Shown piece by piece: positions 8,385-16,738 of a DNA stretch of 64,000 nt. The stretch is from NCBI RefSeq assembly GCF_015223105.1, contig NZ_JADFTZ010000001.1, forward strand, positions 1,178,001 to 1,242,000. Reading direction: 5' to 3'. Under the pieces are notes generated by a model. That model ran no database searches and was not told where the DNA came from. It was given only the letters and a program-made list of their open reading frames with translations. This stretch comes from Flavobacterium proteolyticum (GTDB lineage Bacteria; Bacteroidota; Bacteroidia; Flavobacteriales; Flavobacteriaceae). The position numbers were made by a program, and so were the translations under genes. How positions within the stretch are numbered: the first letter of the stretch is position 1; every line of letters starts with the position of its first letter.

Positions 8385-8972
8385 TTATTTATTAAATCCA
8401 ATATTCAAATCGGAGTGGAAATAGATTTTTTTTAGTTCTTCATGTTTGGCTTCAAACTCTTCTTTGGTTATGGCTTTGATGGCTTTTAACCATTTGAAAT
8501 TATTCAACTGACTTTCGTAGTCTAGATTTTCATCGATAGTTGCAAAGTTTTCTCTTAAATACACATTTCGCGCTTTAATGATTTCATCGATAAAATGATC
8601 TACGGTTTTAGTATCGGGAACGTCTTTTACGACTAAAATGCTGTTGCCATCCATGAGTTTTACTTGCCAAAAATCGCCAATACTTAACCAATAAATCACA
8701 AACAAAATCGAAGCGATAACAAAGCCAAGAAGCGAAATCCATTTACCAAAATCTAAAAACAAATTGATAATACTCAATAGATTTAGCCCCATTGAAACTA
8801 ATAGCAAAACATTATTCGAGGATTTAAACGACACTTTCTCGCCATCAATATTTTCAAACGGCATATCAATTTCATTCGTGTTGCCAAACTTCGAAACTTT
8901 ACAGAACAATTTTGCCTCGGAAATACGCAATTCTCGAGTGACAAAGTTTTTTTTCTGTATGAGTGTTTTCAT
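8385..8972 (-). CDS. Unknown membrane protein with two transmembrane helices and a SHOCT-like C-terminus
   Basis: I do not recognise the family. The 195-residue protein has a soluble N-terminal part (about 1-50), two closely spaced hydrophobic segments (LLLVSMGLNLLSIINLFL and WISLLGFVIASILFVIYWL, about residues 55-97), a short middle domain, and a C-terminal NFKWLKAIKAITKEEFEAKHEELKK. That last pattern, 'aitkeEFeakKeelL', resembles the short oligomerising SHOCT motif. The start codon ATG at 8972 gives MKTLIQKKNF. It sits ten bases upstream of the second TonB-C gene and may share its transcript. Confidence 0.6.
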   Translation of the reverse strand: MKTLIQKKNFVTRELRISEAKLFCKVSKFGNTNEIDMPFENIDGEKVSFKSSNNVLLLVSMGLNLLSIINLFLDFGKWISLLGFVIASILFVIYWLSIGDFWQVKLMDGNSILVVKDVPDTKTVDHFIDEIIKARNVYLRENFATIDENLDYESQLNNFKWLKAIKAITKEEFEAKHEELKKIYFHSDLNIGFNK

Positions 8973-9074
8973 GAAGAAAAGTTTAGGAAACGAATGAAAA
9001 CGCTAAGGTAGTATTTTGTAGGGAATTATTTTTATTGCGAATATTTAAAATATGCCAAAAAGTATGAAATAAAA

Positions 9075-9521
9075 TTACTGCATTAACTTTCCTAATATTT
9101 CTTGGTCGTATAAATAATCAGGTTCATTTGGGAATTTGTTATTCGTGTCAGGATAAATTAGTTGCACACATTTGTAATTTCCATTTCCATAAAAACGCTG
9201 ACTTGCGTAATCGTAATCTTTTAAATTTTCTTTTTCAACTTCAATGAAATAAACAGGAAAATCAAAATCCTCAGAGAATGAATTTATTTTTTTGTTAGTT
9301 TCTAAAACTGTTTCCTTGAATTTGTTAGCATAATCGGTAACCAATGTAAACGAAAGACTTTGTGGTAAGCCCGACAGAAAAACCTCTGGAATATTATAAC
9401 TTTTGTACAAGCCAGTTGAATAACAAAACGACGGACCATTCTCATCTTCCATTACATACGTAATGTGAAAACCAAACTTGGCAACATTTTCATCAACTTT
9501 TGAATGGTATTGTTCTGACAT
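9075..9521 (-). CDS. DUF4262 domain protein
   Basis: A 148-residue soluble protein. The order FGFHITYVMEDENGPSFCYSTGLYKSYNIPEVFLSGLP near the N-terminus matches the pattern of DUF4262 ('G-h-V--V-ed-----faYT-GL----PE----Gl'), a family of small cytosolic proteins without a known activity that often turns up in accessory gene neighbourhoods. The rest (YASQRFYGNGNYKCVQLIYPDTNNKFPNEPDY) also fits. The gene is isolated, with 102 bases to the next gene downstream and an inverted-repeat element just upstream. Confidence 0.7.
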   Translation of the reverse strand: MSEQYHSKVDENVAKFGFHITYVMEDENGPSFCYSTGLYKSYNIPEVFLSGLPQSLSFTLVTDYANKFKETVLETNKKINSFSEDFDFPVYFIEVEKENLKDYDYASQRFYGNGNYKCVQLIYPDTNNKFPNEPDYLYDQEILGKLMQ

Positions 9522-9540
9522 TGGTTTGATATTAGCGTTT

Positions 9541-9651
9541 AGTGGCTTTATGAAGTGGCTGAAATTACACTCACGGACGGAAACAAATATATCGGAAAAA
9601 TCCCAAACTTATCCAATTACACGCCAAACCCAGTCATTTCATAAAGTCGCT
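9541..9651. repeat. Imperfect inverted repeat between two small accessory genes
   Basis: Arms at 9541-9560 (AGTGGCTTTATGAAGTGGCT) and 9632-9651 (AGTCATTTCATAAAGTCGCT) match as reverse complements at 16 of 20 positions, around a 71-base centre. The element lies between the stop of the upstream gene (9667) and the start of the DUF4262 gene (9521). A gene-hairpin-gene order of this size is reminiscent of a cassette junction or a small MITE. No transposase is near. Confidence 0.5.
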
Positions 9652-9666
9652 ATTATATATAGTTTT

Positions 9667-10098
9667 TTATAAAATGTACTTTCCCAACAATATTGATTCC
9701 GAGAAATTTTCGAGATTGCTTAAAATTATATCATTAATGATTAATTGCTTATTATTTTTTTTGCGATTATTTATTTTAGTGTAAATTTCTACTAAATCAT
9801 TTAGTTCTTCAGTACTATAGAAAGACAAAGTGTTTAAAATTGTGCTTTTGAAATATTTTAATTGTACAGATTCTTTTAATTTTTTTACATACTCCGCGCT
9901 CCAATTATTTTGTTGGGCATTTTTATCTATCTTTTTGTAACAATATGTTTTTAGAAAAGCTTCATAGTCGCAAACTTCGATTAGTTTTTCTATTAAAACT
10001 TCTTTATCACCAGAAGGCATAGCCATCGAAGGAGGATTTTGTGAAAAAGTTTTTGATGTAATTACAAAGAAGAAAAAAATTAAAAGTTTGATTTTCAT
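9667..10098 (-). CDS. Unknown secreted protein, possibly DUF2059-like
   Basis: A 143-residue protein with a clear signal peptide (MKIKLLIFFFFVITSKTFSQ) and a helical mature part. The segment LSFYSTEELNDLVEIYTK recalls the end of DUF2059 proteins, where 'yT-eEL--l--FY' precedes the C-terminus, but the match is too short to be sure. The mature protein contains a Cys pair (VCDYEAFLKTYCYKK). ATG at 10098 is the only sensible start. The gene stands alone, 98 bases after thyA on the same strand. Confidence 0.6.
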   Translation of the reverse strand: MKIKLLIFFFFVITSKTFSQNPPSMAMPSGDKEVLIEKLIEVCDYEAFLKTYCYKKIDKNAQQNNWSAEYVKKLKESVQLKYFKSTILNTLSFYSTEELNDLVEIYTKINNRKKNNKQLIINDIILSNLENFSESILLGKYIL

Positions 10099-10196
10099 AA
10101 TATGTTTTTAAATTTATAGACAACTCGTTTATAAGCATGATGGAATCATGTTTATCTTGCCTAATTTTGGGTATATATGTCTGACAAAAGTTAGTT

Positions 10197-11021
10197 TTAA
10201 ACCGCCACAACTCCCTTAATATGCGGATGTGGGTCATAGCCTTCTAACGTGAAATCTTCAAATTTGAAATCGAAAATATTTTTAATTTCTGGGTTTAATT
10301 TCATTGTTGGTAAAGGTCGGCACTCGCGAGATAGTTGCAATTGTAATTGCTCGATATGGTTGTTATAAATATGCGCATCACCAAAGGTGTGGATGAATTC
10401 GCCTACTTGTAAATCGCAAACTTGCGCAATCATCATCGTAAACAAGGCATAAGACGCAATGTTAAACGGAACGCCTAAGAAAATATCGGCACTGCGTTGG
10501 TACAACTGGCAACTTAATTTTCCATCCGCTACATAAAACTGAAAAAACGCATGACATGGAGGCAAAGCGGCTTTTCCATTGGCAACATTTTCTGCAAACG
10601 AAACCGAAGTATCCGGCAAAACACTAGGATTCCAAGCAGAAACCAACATTCTTCTACTGTTTGGATTGGTTTTTAGCGTTTCGATTAATTCGGTAATTTG
10701 GTCAATTTCTTCGCTGTTCCAGTTGCGCCATTGGTGGCCATAAACCGGACCTAAATCACCATTTTCATCCGCCCATTCGTCCCAAATTTTTACACCGTTT
10801 TCTTGTAGATATTTGATATTGGTATCGCCTTTCAAAAACCACAACAATTCGTAAATAATCGATTTTAAGTGTAATTTCTTTGTGGTTACCATTGGGAAAC
10901 CTTCGCTTAAATCAAAACGCATTTGGTAACCAAAAACACTTAAGGTTCCAGTTCCTGTTCTGTCGCCTTTTTGGTTGCCGTTTGCTAATACGTGTTTTAC
11001 TAAATCGTGATATTGTTGCAT
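10197..11021 (-). CDS. thyA: Thymidylate synthase
   Basis: Reductive methylation of dUMP to dTMP using methylene-tetrahydrofolate. At 274 residues it has the standard length. The catalytic cysteine is in [12 protein letters not shown]. The dUMP phosphate-binding arginines are in [10 protein letters not shown] and the [23 protein letters not shown] block, the latter two being the most conserved stretch of the family. The C-terminal folate-closing end reads [10 protein letters not shown]. It pairs functionally with folA downstream. The gap upstream is occupied by a heptamer repeat array and the IVP-like gene. Confidence 0.97.
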   Translation of the reverse strand: MQQYHDLVKHVLANGNQKGDRTGTGTLSVFGYQMRFDLSEGFPMVTTKKLHLKSIIYELLWFLKGDTNIKYLQENGVKIWDEWADENGDLGPVYGHQWRNWNSEEIDQITELIETLKTNPNSRRMLVSAWNPSVLPDTSVSFAENVANGKAALPPCHAFFQFYVADGKLSCQLYQRSADIFLGVPFNIASYALFTMMIAQVCDLQVGEFIHTFGDAHIYNNHIEQLQLQLSRECRPLPTMKLNPEIKNIFDFKFEDFTLEGYDPHPHIKGVVAV

Positions 11022-11028
11022 TTTTATT

Positions 11029-11077
11029 GGGTGTTGGGTGTTGGGTGAAGGGTTAAAGGTTTTGGATTAATGGTTTT
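11029..11077. repeat. 7-base repeat array, left flank of the four-helix-bundle gene
   Basis: Seven units in strict phase: GGGTGTT, GGGTGTT, GGGTGAA, GGGTTAA, AGGTTTT, GGATTAA, TGGTTTT. The array begins eight bases from the thyA start codon and runs into the stop codon of the IVP-like gene. Its segment GGGTGAAGGGTTAAAGG is the near-perfect reverse complement (16 of 17) of a segment in the array at 11462-11496 on the other side of that gene. Confidence 0.85.
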
Positions 11078-11426
11078 TTCTTAGGAACGTCATGAAAGAT
11101 GAAATTCTTTTTTCGAGTAATTGAATGGATTCTATTTGCTTTAATACTAAATCTTCATTTAAATATTCTACATCAGAACATAGTAATAATTGTGTTTCTA
11201 ATTCAAAACAAGAACCTAAACTGATTTCTAAAAACCTACATAAGTCTTTTTCTGAACTTTTTGCACAACCTTCGGCAATGTTTGAAGGGATTGAAATAAC
11301 AGAACGCTTAATCTGAGATGTTAAACCAAATTTTTCCGCATCTGGCATTTCTCTCATTAGTAAATAAGTAGATTTAACGATAATTCTACCTTCTTTCCAA
11401 ATATCTAATTCTCTAAAATTTCTCAT
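11067..11426 (-). CDS. Four-helix-bundle protein of the 23S rRNA intervening-sequence (IVP/S23) family
   Basis: A 119-residue, all-helical protein. RNFRELDIWKEGRIIVKSTYLL at the N-terminus and LTSQIKRSVISIPSNIAEGCAKSSEKDLCRFLEIS in the middle are the recognised signature of this family, first seen inside insertions in bacterial 23S rRNA genes. Free-standing copies like this one have no proven function. They form pentameric bundles and are related to the Avd accessory protein of diversity-generating retroelements, but no reverse transcriptase or variable repeat is near. The gene is bracketed by inverted heptamer arrays, which suggests it travels as a unit inserted between thyA and the permease gene. 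Confidence 0.88.
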   Translation of the reverse strand: MRNFRELDIWKEGRIIVKSTYLLMREMPDAEKFGLTSQIKRSVISIPSNIAEGCAKSSEKDLCRFLEISLGSCFELETQLLLCSDVEYLNEDLVLKQIESIQLLEKRISSFMTFLRKNH

Positions 11427-11461
11427 GCCGAAATTAAAAATATTTTTCTTTTACACAATGT

Positions 11462-11496
11462 TTTTGCCTTTTACCCTTCACCCAAAACCCTTCACC
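11462..11496. repeat. 7-base repeat array, right flank of the four-helix-bundle gene
   Basis: Five units in phase: TTTTGCC, TTTTACC, CTTCACC, CAAAACC, CTTCACC. On the minus strand the motif reads GGTGAAG, the same as the unit in the left-hand array, so the two arrays face each other as terminal inverted repeats around a 468-base block. The array ends three bases before the stop codon of the permease gene. Confidence 0.85.
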
Positions 11497-11499
11497 TTT

Positions 11500-12867
11500 T
11501 TAATGTGAAATGTTTGAAACGTCTTTTGGATTATGTTTGTGTTTGAATAAAACTGCAAATGCGATTGCGATAATAGCAGCATATATTGCAAAAGTTAGCC
11601 AAACTGGTTCCCATTGAATTATTCCAATTGGTTTGTTAAGTACATTATCAGTAACAACTTTATCTTTCAATAGAGATTTAACCCATTCGTTATCTGTTGT
11701 TAAGTTGAATTTTGTTAAAAATTCATTTAAGTTATAATACTTGTCAGTGAAATATTTATCAATGATAAATCCGCTTGTGACACTTCCTAAAACCGCACCG
11801 AAACCGTTGGTCATCATCATGAATAAACCTTGTGCCGAAGAACGAATCTTAGAATCGGTTGAGGTTTCTACGAATAATGAGCCTGAAATATTGAAGAAAT
11901 CAAATGCCATTCCGTAAACGATACATGATAAAATAATCATCCATAATCCATCACCAGGATTTCCGTAAGCGAATAATCCGAAACGTAAAACCCAAGCAAT
12001 CATACTAAATAACATTACTTGTTTAATACCAAAACGTTTTAAGAAAAACGGAATTGCTAAGATGAATAAGGTTTCCGAAATTTGAGAAATCGACATAATT
12101 AAAGTCGAGTATTTTACTACTAATGAATTAGCATAAGTTGGATCGTGTTTGAAATCGTCTAAGAAAACATCGCCATAAGCATTTGTTAATTGTAAAGCCG
12201 CTCCAAGGAACATACTGAATACAAAGAATAAGGCTAATTTATAATCGGCAAATAATTTAAACGAACTTAATCCCATAAGTTCCATGAACGATTTGTTTTC
12301 AGCGGTTTTACCTTGAGGTTCGCATTTTGGTAAAGTAAACGAATAGATTCCTAACAAAATAGCCGCAATTGCTGCAATGTAAAATTGATTTTCAGAAGCT
12401 TTGTTTCCGGTTAAGTTGGTAATCCACATCGCTACAATGAAACCAATAGTTCCCCAAACGCGAATAGGTGGAAAATCTTTCACCACATCTAAACCTCCTT
12501 TTTTCAAAGCGTTGTAAGCAACAGAATTTGAAAGAGCAATGGTTGGCATGTAAAAAATCATCGCCACTAAAATCACCCAAAAGAAATCAGATGGATTGCT
12601 AACTTGTGGTACATACATCAAAGTTAATCCTCCTAAAATGTGAAGTGCTCCGTATAATTTTTCTGCGTTTATCCAACGGTCGGCAACAATTCCACAAAGT
12701 GTTGGCATAAAAATCGAAGCAATTCCCATAGTAGAGAAAATAGCTCCAAATTGTGCTCCATCCCAATTTTTAGTTCCAAACCAATAGTTTGCTACTGTTA
12801 TAAGCCAAGCTCCCCAAACGAAGAACTGGAAAAAGTTCATTATCGTTAATCTGAATTTTACATTCAT
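11500..12867 (-). CDS. Nucleoside permease (NupG/XapB-like major facilitator)
   Basis: A 455-residue membrane transporter with about twelve hydrophobic segments. The opening LTIMNFFQFFVWGAWLITVANYWF and the loop GIVADRWINAEKLYGALHILGG are typical of the nucleoside:H+ symporter family (NHS/NUP_H_symporter). The N-terminal half also contains IRVWGTIGFIVAMWI and the C-terminal half the VETSTDSKIRSSAQGLFMMMTNG region. It probably imports nucleosides for salvage. It stands 18 bases from the nuclease gene upstream, so they may be co-transcribed. The precise substrate is not readable from sequence. Confidence 0.88.
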   Translation of the reverse strand: MNVKFRLTIMNFFQFFVWGAWLITVANYWFGTKNWDGAQFGAIFSTMGIASIFMPTLCGIVADRWINAEKLYGALHILGGLTLMYVPQVSNPSDFFWVILVAMIFYMPTIALSNSVAYNALKKGGLDVVKDFPPIRVWGTIGFIVAMWITNLTGNKASENQFYIAAIAAILLGIYSFTLPKCEPQGKTAENKSFMELMGLSSFKLFADYKLALFFVFSMFLGAALQLTNAYGDVFLDDFKHDPTYANSLVVKYSTLIMSISQISETLFILAIPFFLKRFGIKQVMLFSMIAWVLRFGLFAYGNPGDGLWMIILSCIVYGMAFDFFNISGSLFVETSTDSKIRSSAQGLFMMMTNGFGAVLGSVTSGFIIDKYFTDKYYNLNEFLTKFNLTTDNEWVKSLLKDKVVTDNVLNKPIGIIQWEPVWLTFAIYAAIIAIAFAVLFKHKHNPKDVSNISH

Positions 12868-12885
12868 GTTAGTTTCATTAAAGTT

Positions 12886-13509
12886 TTAAGATTCTTTTTT
12901 TGAGATTTCGTCTCTAATTTTTGCTGCTTTTTCGTAGTCTTCGTTTTGCACAGCTTCGTCTAATTTTTGGTATAATTCTTTTAGCGAATAACCCGAATAA
13001 CTATCCGAAGGAGCCACTACATCCTCTTGTTCAAAAGTTTCTGGTGTAGAAAGGATGTCGTCGTTTTCCTGGTTTTCTGCATTTTCAGAAGGATTAATGC
13101 TTAGGTAAATTCCAGCTTTGTCCAAGATGTTTTTGTAAGTAAAAATAGGAGCATTAAAGCGTAGAGCTAATGCAATAGCATCAGAAGTTCTGGCATCGAT
13201 AATTTCCTCGATTTTGTCTCTTTCACAAATAATACTCGAATAGAAAACACCATCAACTAACTTATGAATAATGACTTGTTTTACCACGATGTCAAATCGG
13301 TCGGCAAAACTTTTAAATAAGTCGTGTGTAAGTGGGCGCGGCGGTTTAATTTCTTTTTCTAAAGCAATAGCAATCGATTGGGCTTCAAAAGCACCAATAA
13401 CAATTGGAAGTTTTCGCTCACCATCCACTTCATTTAAGATTAAGGCATAAGCTCCGTTTTGCGTTTGGCTATAGGAAATACCTTTTATAGTTAATTTTAC
13501 TAAACTCAT
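12886..13509 (-). CDS. Bifunctional nuclease family protein (DUF151) with C-terminal UVR motif
   Basis: A 207-residue protein. Residues 1-135 are the DUF151/BFN domain (LPIVIGAFEAQSIAIALEKE, RPLTHDLFKSFADRF, ARTSDAIALALRFNAPIFT). The C-terminal YQKLDEAVQNEDYEKAAKIRDEISKKE is a UVR/UvrB-UvrC-like motif. The linker between them is acidic and low complexity. Some family members have nuclease activity on DNA and RNA, while others have been proposed to have roles in stress responses. The combination with a UVR helix pair is usual in Bacteroidota. The role here is not defined. Confidence 0.9.
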   Translation of the reverse strand: MSLVKLTIKGISYSQTQNGAYALILNEVDGERKLPIVIGAFEAQSIAIALEKEIKPPRPLTHDLFKSFADRFDIVVKQVIIHKLVDGVFYSSIICERDKIEEIIDARTSDAIALALRFNAPIFTYKNILDKAGIYLSINPSENAENQENDDILSTPETFEQEDVVAPSDSYSGYSLKELYQKLDEAVQNEDYEKAAKIRDEISKKES

Positions 13510-13613
13510 TTCAAATTGTTAATTATCATTTTTTTGATACTCTGATTCAGATTTTAAATACAATCACAAAGTCAGAAAATGGCTAACAGAAAAACGGTTA
13601 GCCATTCGCTCCA

Positions 13614-13650
13614 AAAATAAAAAAAAGAGCTATCTAAACAAAGATAACTC
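13614..13650 (-). terminator. Rho-independent terminator after etfA
   Basis: On the minus strand, GAGTTATCT (13650-13642), a short loop, AGATAGCTC (13635-13627) and then a run of T (13626-13619). The stem has one mismatch. A second perfect 9-base hairpin (ATGGCTAAC at 13579-13587 with GTTAGCCAT at 13597-13605) follows without a T-run. Confidence 0.8.
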
Positions 13651-13688
13651 TAATTTTAATTTAATATATTTTTTAAACAACTATTTTA

Positions 13689-14657
13689 TTACGAGTTGCT
13701 TGCTTTAAAAGCTTTTAATTTTTCAATTAATTGAGGAACTACGGTGAAAGCATCACCTACAACTCCGTAATCAGCAACTTTAAAGAAAGGCGCTTCTGGA
13801 TCTGTGTTGATAACTACTTTTACTTTTGATGAGTTGATACCTGCAATATGTTGGATTGCTCCAGAGATTCCAACAGCAATATATAAGTTAGAAGCTACTG
13901 GTTTTCCTGTTTGTCCCACGTGCTCGCTGTGAGGTCTCCATCCAATATCAGAAACCGGTTTAGAACATGCGGTTGCAGCGCCTAAAACAGAAGCTAATTC
14001 TTCAATCATTCCCCAGTTTTCTGGACCTTTCATTCCACGACCTGCAGAAACCACGATTTCAGCATCAGCGATAGTTACTTTTCCAGTTACTTTTTCTACA
14101 TTTTCAACTTTGATTCCGAAATCCGCATCGTTTAATGAAGGAGCAAAACTTTCTTCAGTCATAGCAGCAGCATTTTCTACTAATCCGAAAGAGTTTTTAG
14201 CAATTCCTAAAACTTTTACTGGGGTTGAAATCTCAGTAATATTGAAAGCTTTGTTTGAGAAAGCAGTTCTTTTTACTTGGAAAGGCGAAGTGCTTTCTGG
14301 TAAAGCCACTACATTTGATGCATAACCAGCTTCTAAAGCTACCGCTACAAGTGGTGCTAAATATAAACTATCTGTTGATGAAGAGACTAAAACGATTTGA
14401 GTTCCTTCTTTTTTAGCTGCTTGAGCAATTACATCTGCGTAAGCTTTAGCACTAAAGTTGTTTAATTTATCGTTAGAAACGTTTAAAACTTTGTCTACTC
14501 CGTAAGCAGCTAAGGCACTGTTGTCAGAGTTGTTAATAGTTACCGCTGTAACTGTTGTTCCCATTGAAGCAGCTACTTTTTTTGCGTAAGAAGCTAATTC
14601 GAATGCTACTTTTTTAATTTTTCCTTCTGCTGATTCAGCATATATTAATATCGACAT
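13689..14657 (-). CDS. etfA: Electron transfer flavoprotein alpha subunit
   Basis: FAD-binding subunit of the soluble ETF heterodimer, which collects electrons from acyl-CoA dehydrogenases and passes them to the menaquinone pool. The 322-residue protein has an N-terminal domain that begins MSILIYAESAEGKIKK and a C-terminal FAD domain with the signature VSAGRGMKGPENWGMIEELA, RPHSEHVGQTG and AVGISGAIQHIAG. It is translated after etfB (25-base gap) and ends at a terminator hairpin. This is a standard two-gene operon. Confidence 0.96.
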   Translation of the reverse strand: MSILIYAESAEGKIKKVAFELASYAKKVAASMGTTVTAVTINNSDNSALAAYGVDKVLNVSNDKLNNFSAKAYADVIAQAAKKEGTQIVLVSSSTDSLYLAPLVAVALEAGYASNVVALPESTSPFQVKRTAFSNKAFNITEISTPVKVLGIAKNSFGLVENAAAMTEESFAPSLNDADFGIKVENVEKVTGKVTIADAEIVVSAGRGMKGPENWGMIEELASVLGAATACSKPVSDIGWRPHSEHVGQTGKPVASNLYIAVGISGAIQHIAGINSSKVKVVINTDPEAPFFKVADYGVVGDAFTVVPQLIEKLKAFKASNS

Positions 14658-14682
14658 GATTCTTTAATTTAATGGTTTAAAA

Positions 14683-15429
14683 TTAGATAACTTTCGCTTC
14701 GTTGTGTAACAAACTGATTAATTCATCTAAATTATCAGCACTTACTAATTTAACTGCTGATTTTGCAGCTGGTTTTTCAAATTTTACGGCTTTAGTTGCA
14801 GAAGCGTCTCCTGTTGGTTCTACTAAAGTTAAAGCTTTAGTTCTTGCCATCATGATACCTCTCATGTTAGGAATGCGTAAATCTTTTTCTTCTACTAAAC
14901 CTTTTTGACCACCAATAATTAATGGTAAACTTGCAGAAACGATTTCTTTTCCACCATCAATTTCTCTAGTTACTTTTGCGTCGTTTCCGTTTACATCGAT
15001 ACCCACACAAGCGTTTACGAAATTGAAACCTAACATAGCAGCCATCATTCCTGGAACCATTCCACCATTGTAGTCTAATGATTCTTTTCCAGCGATTACT
15101 AAGTCAAAACCTCCGTTTTTAACTACATCTGCTAATTGTTTTGCAACAAACATTCCGTCAGTTGGGTTGGCGTTAATACGAATTGCTTCGTCAGCTCCAA
15201 TAGCTAATGCTTTTCTTAAAGTTGCTTCAGCGTCAGCTCCACCAACGTTTACAACTGTAACATTTGCTCCTTGTTGCTCTTTAAACCAAATGGCTCTTGT
15301 TAAACCAAATTCATCATTAGGATTAATCACAAATTGAACACCGTTAGTGTCAAACTCACTGTCACCATTGACAAAATTAATCTTTGAAGTAGTATCAGGT
15401 ACGTGACTGATGCAAACTAATATTTTCAT
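14683..15429 (-). CDS. etfB: Electron transfer flavoprotein beta subunit
   Basis: AMP-binding partner of EtfA. The 248-residue protein starts MKILVCISHVPDTTSKINF at 15429. A longer frame to 15465 adds twelve residues with no family support. Visible family features are the DEFGLTRAIWFKEQ segment, GADEAIRI, LVIAGKESLDYNGGMVPGMMAAMLG and LPLIIGGQKGLVEEKDLRIPNMRGIMMARTK, which holds the ETF-beta signature. The divergent 271-base region upstream separates it from pdhB. Confidence 0.96.
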   Translation of the reverse strand: MKILVCISHVPDTTSKINFVNGDSEFDTNGVQFVINPNDEFGLTRAIWFKEQQGANVTVVNVGGADAEATLRKALAIGADEAIRINANPTDGMFVAKQLADVVKNGGFDLVIAGKESLDYNGGMVPGMMAAMLGFNFVNACVGIDVNGNDAKVTREIDGGKEIVSASLPLIIGGQKGLVEEKDLRIPNMRGIMMARTKALTLVEPTGDASATKAVKFEKPAAKSAVKLVSADNLDELISLLHNEAKVI

Positions 15430-15642
15430 TTTTATGTATTTTGTTAGTGAATATTTCAGTCCCAAAAATACAAAATAATTTCTAAATAAAAACTATGCAC
15501 GCATAATAAATATGTTTTTCTTAGATAAATTAGCTTTTTTTTACGAATTGTTTAAAATGATGTTTACTCAACAGCCTTAAAATGCATTTTTTTAATACTA
15601 CAAGGTTGTAGTAGAAAGTAAATTCATTTTTTTTAATAACGA

Positions 15643-15672
15643 TTTGGAATAATTTTATTTTTCTTACTTTTG
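15643..15672 (+). promoter_or_regulatory. Bacteroidota-type promoter of pdhB
   Basis: TTTG at 15643-15646 and TACTTTTG at 15665-15672, 18 bases apart. This is a full match to the TTTG / TAnnTTTG consensus used by the primary sigma factor of Bacteroidota. It ends 28 bases before the pdhB start codon. Confidence 0.75.
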
Positions 15673-15700
15673 CCAATCATAATTCAAAGAAATTACTTTC

Positions 15701-16678
15701 ATGAGAACGATACAGTTTAGAGAAGCTATTTGTGAAGCGATGAGCGAAGAAATGCGTCGCGACGAATCAATATATTTAATGGGTGAAGAAGTAGCAGAAT
15801 ATAATGGAGCTTACAAAGCTTCAAAAGGAATGCTAGATGAATTTGGACCAAAACGTGTAATTGATACTCCAATTGCAGAGTTAGGATTTGCAGGAATTGC
15901 TGTAGGTTCGGCTATGAACGGGAATCGTCCTATTGTAGAATTCATGACGTTCAACTTCTCATTAGTAGGAATTGACCAAATTATCAACAACGCTGCAAAA
16001 ATGCGTCAAATGTCTGCTGGACAATTTCCAATGCCGATGGTATTTAGAGGTCCAACAGCTTCTGCAGGTCAGTTAGGTGCTACGCACTCGCAAGCTTTTG
16101 AAAACTGGTTTGCTAATACTCCAGGTTTAAAAGTAGTAGTTCCATCAACTGTTTATGATGCTAAAGGGTTGTTGAAATCAGCTATTCGTGATAATGATCC
16201 AGTTATTTTCATGGAATCAGAGCAAATGTATGGTGATAAAGGTGAAGTGCCAGAAGGAGAATACACTATTCCATTAGGAGTTGCTGATATCAAAAGAGAA
16301 GGTTCTGATGTAACGATTGTTTCTTTTGGAAAAATTATTAAAGAAGCACATTTAGCAGCTGAAGAATTAGCTAAAGAAGGTATTTCTTGTGAAATCATCG
16401 ATTTAAGAACGGTTCGTCCTATGGATTATGATGCGATTATTAATTCGGTTAAGAAAACAAATAGATTAGTAGTTTTAGAAGAAGCTTGGCCATTTGCTTC
16501 CGTTGCTTCTGAAATCACTTATATGGTGCAAGAAAGAGCATTTGATTACTTAGATGCTCCGGTTCAGAGAATTACAACAGCAGATGCTCCTGCGCCTTAT
16601 TCGCCTACTTTATTAAAAGAATGGTTGCCAAATTCGCAAGATGTAATTAAGGCAGTAAAAAAAGTTATGTATAAATAA
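15701..16678 (+). CDS. pdhB: Pyruvate dehydrogenase E1 component subunit beta
   Basis: Beta chain of the E1 heterotetramer that decarboxylates pyruvate and passes the acetyl group to the lipoyl E2. The 325-residue protein carries MGEEVAEYNGAYKASKGM, RVIDTPIAELGFAGIAVGSA (TPP-activating glutamate region), VFRGPTASAGQLGATHSQ and EEAWPFASVASEI, all characteristic of PdhB. The alpha chain and E2 are not adjacent. Its own promoter and terminator mark it as a single-gene unit. Confidence 0.95.
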   Translation: MRTIQFREAICEAMSEEMRRDESIYLMGEEVAEYNGAYKASKGMLDEFGPKRVIDTPIAELGFAGIAVGSAMNGNRPIVEFMTFNFSLVGIDQIINNAAKMRQMSAGQFPMPMVFRGPTASAGQLGATHSQAFENWFANTPGLKVVVPSTVYDAKGLLKSAIRDNDPVIFMESEQMYGDKGEVPEGEYTIPLGVADIKREGSDVTIVSFGKIIKEAHLAAEELAKEGISCEIIDLRTVRPMDYDAIINSVKKTNRLVVLEEAWPFASVASEITYMVQERAFDYLDAPVQRITTADAPAPYSPTLLKEWLPNSQDVIKAVKKVMYK

Positions 16679-16698
16679 CAATTAACTTATTATATTTG

Positions 16699-16735
16699 AA
16701 ACTTCATCAGTAACTTTCTGATGAAGTTTTTTTTT
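16699..16735 (+). terminator. Rho-independent terminator after pdhB
   Basis: Twelve-base perfect stem AAACTTCATCAG (16699-16710) with CTGATGAAGTTT (16718-16729), 7-base loop, then a T-run to 16735. It overlaps an upstream ATG (16721) of the next frame, which is why the later ATG at 16739 is taken as that gene's start. Confidence 0.9.
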
Positions 16736-16738
16736 ACT

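Noticed and set aside
11067..11426. Diversity-generating retroelement accessory gene (avd)
   Set aside because: The protein is related in fold, but there is no reverse transcriptase, template repeat or variable repeat in the window.
16721..16738. Upstream ATG for the DUF5686 gene
   Set aside because: It falls in the 3' arm of the pdhB terminator, and the following residues (MKFFFT) are translated T-run. ATG 16739 starts a normal signal peptide.
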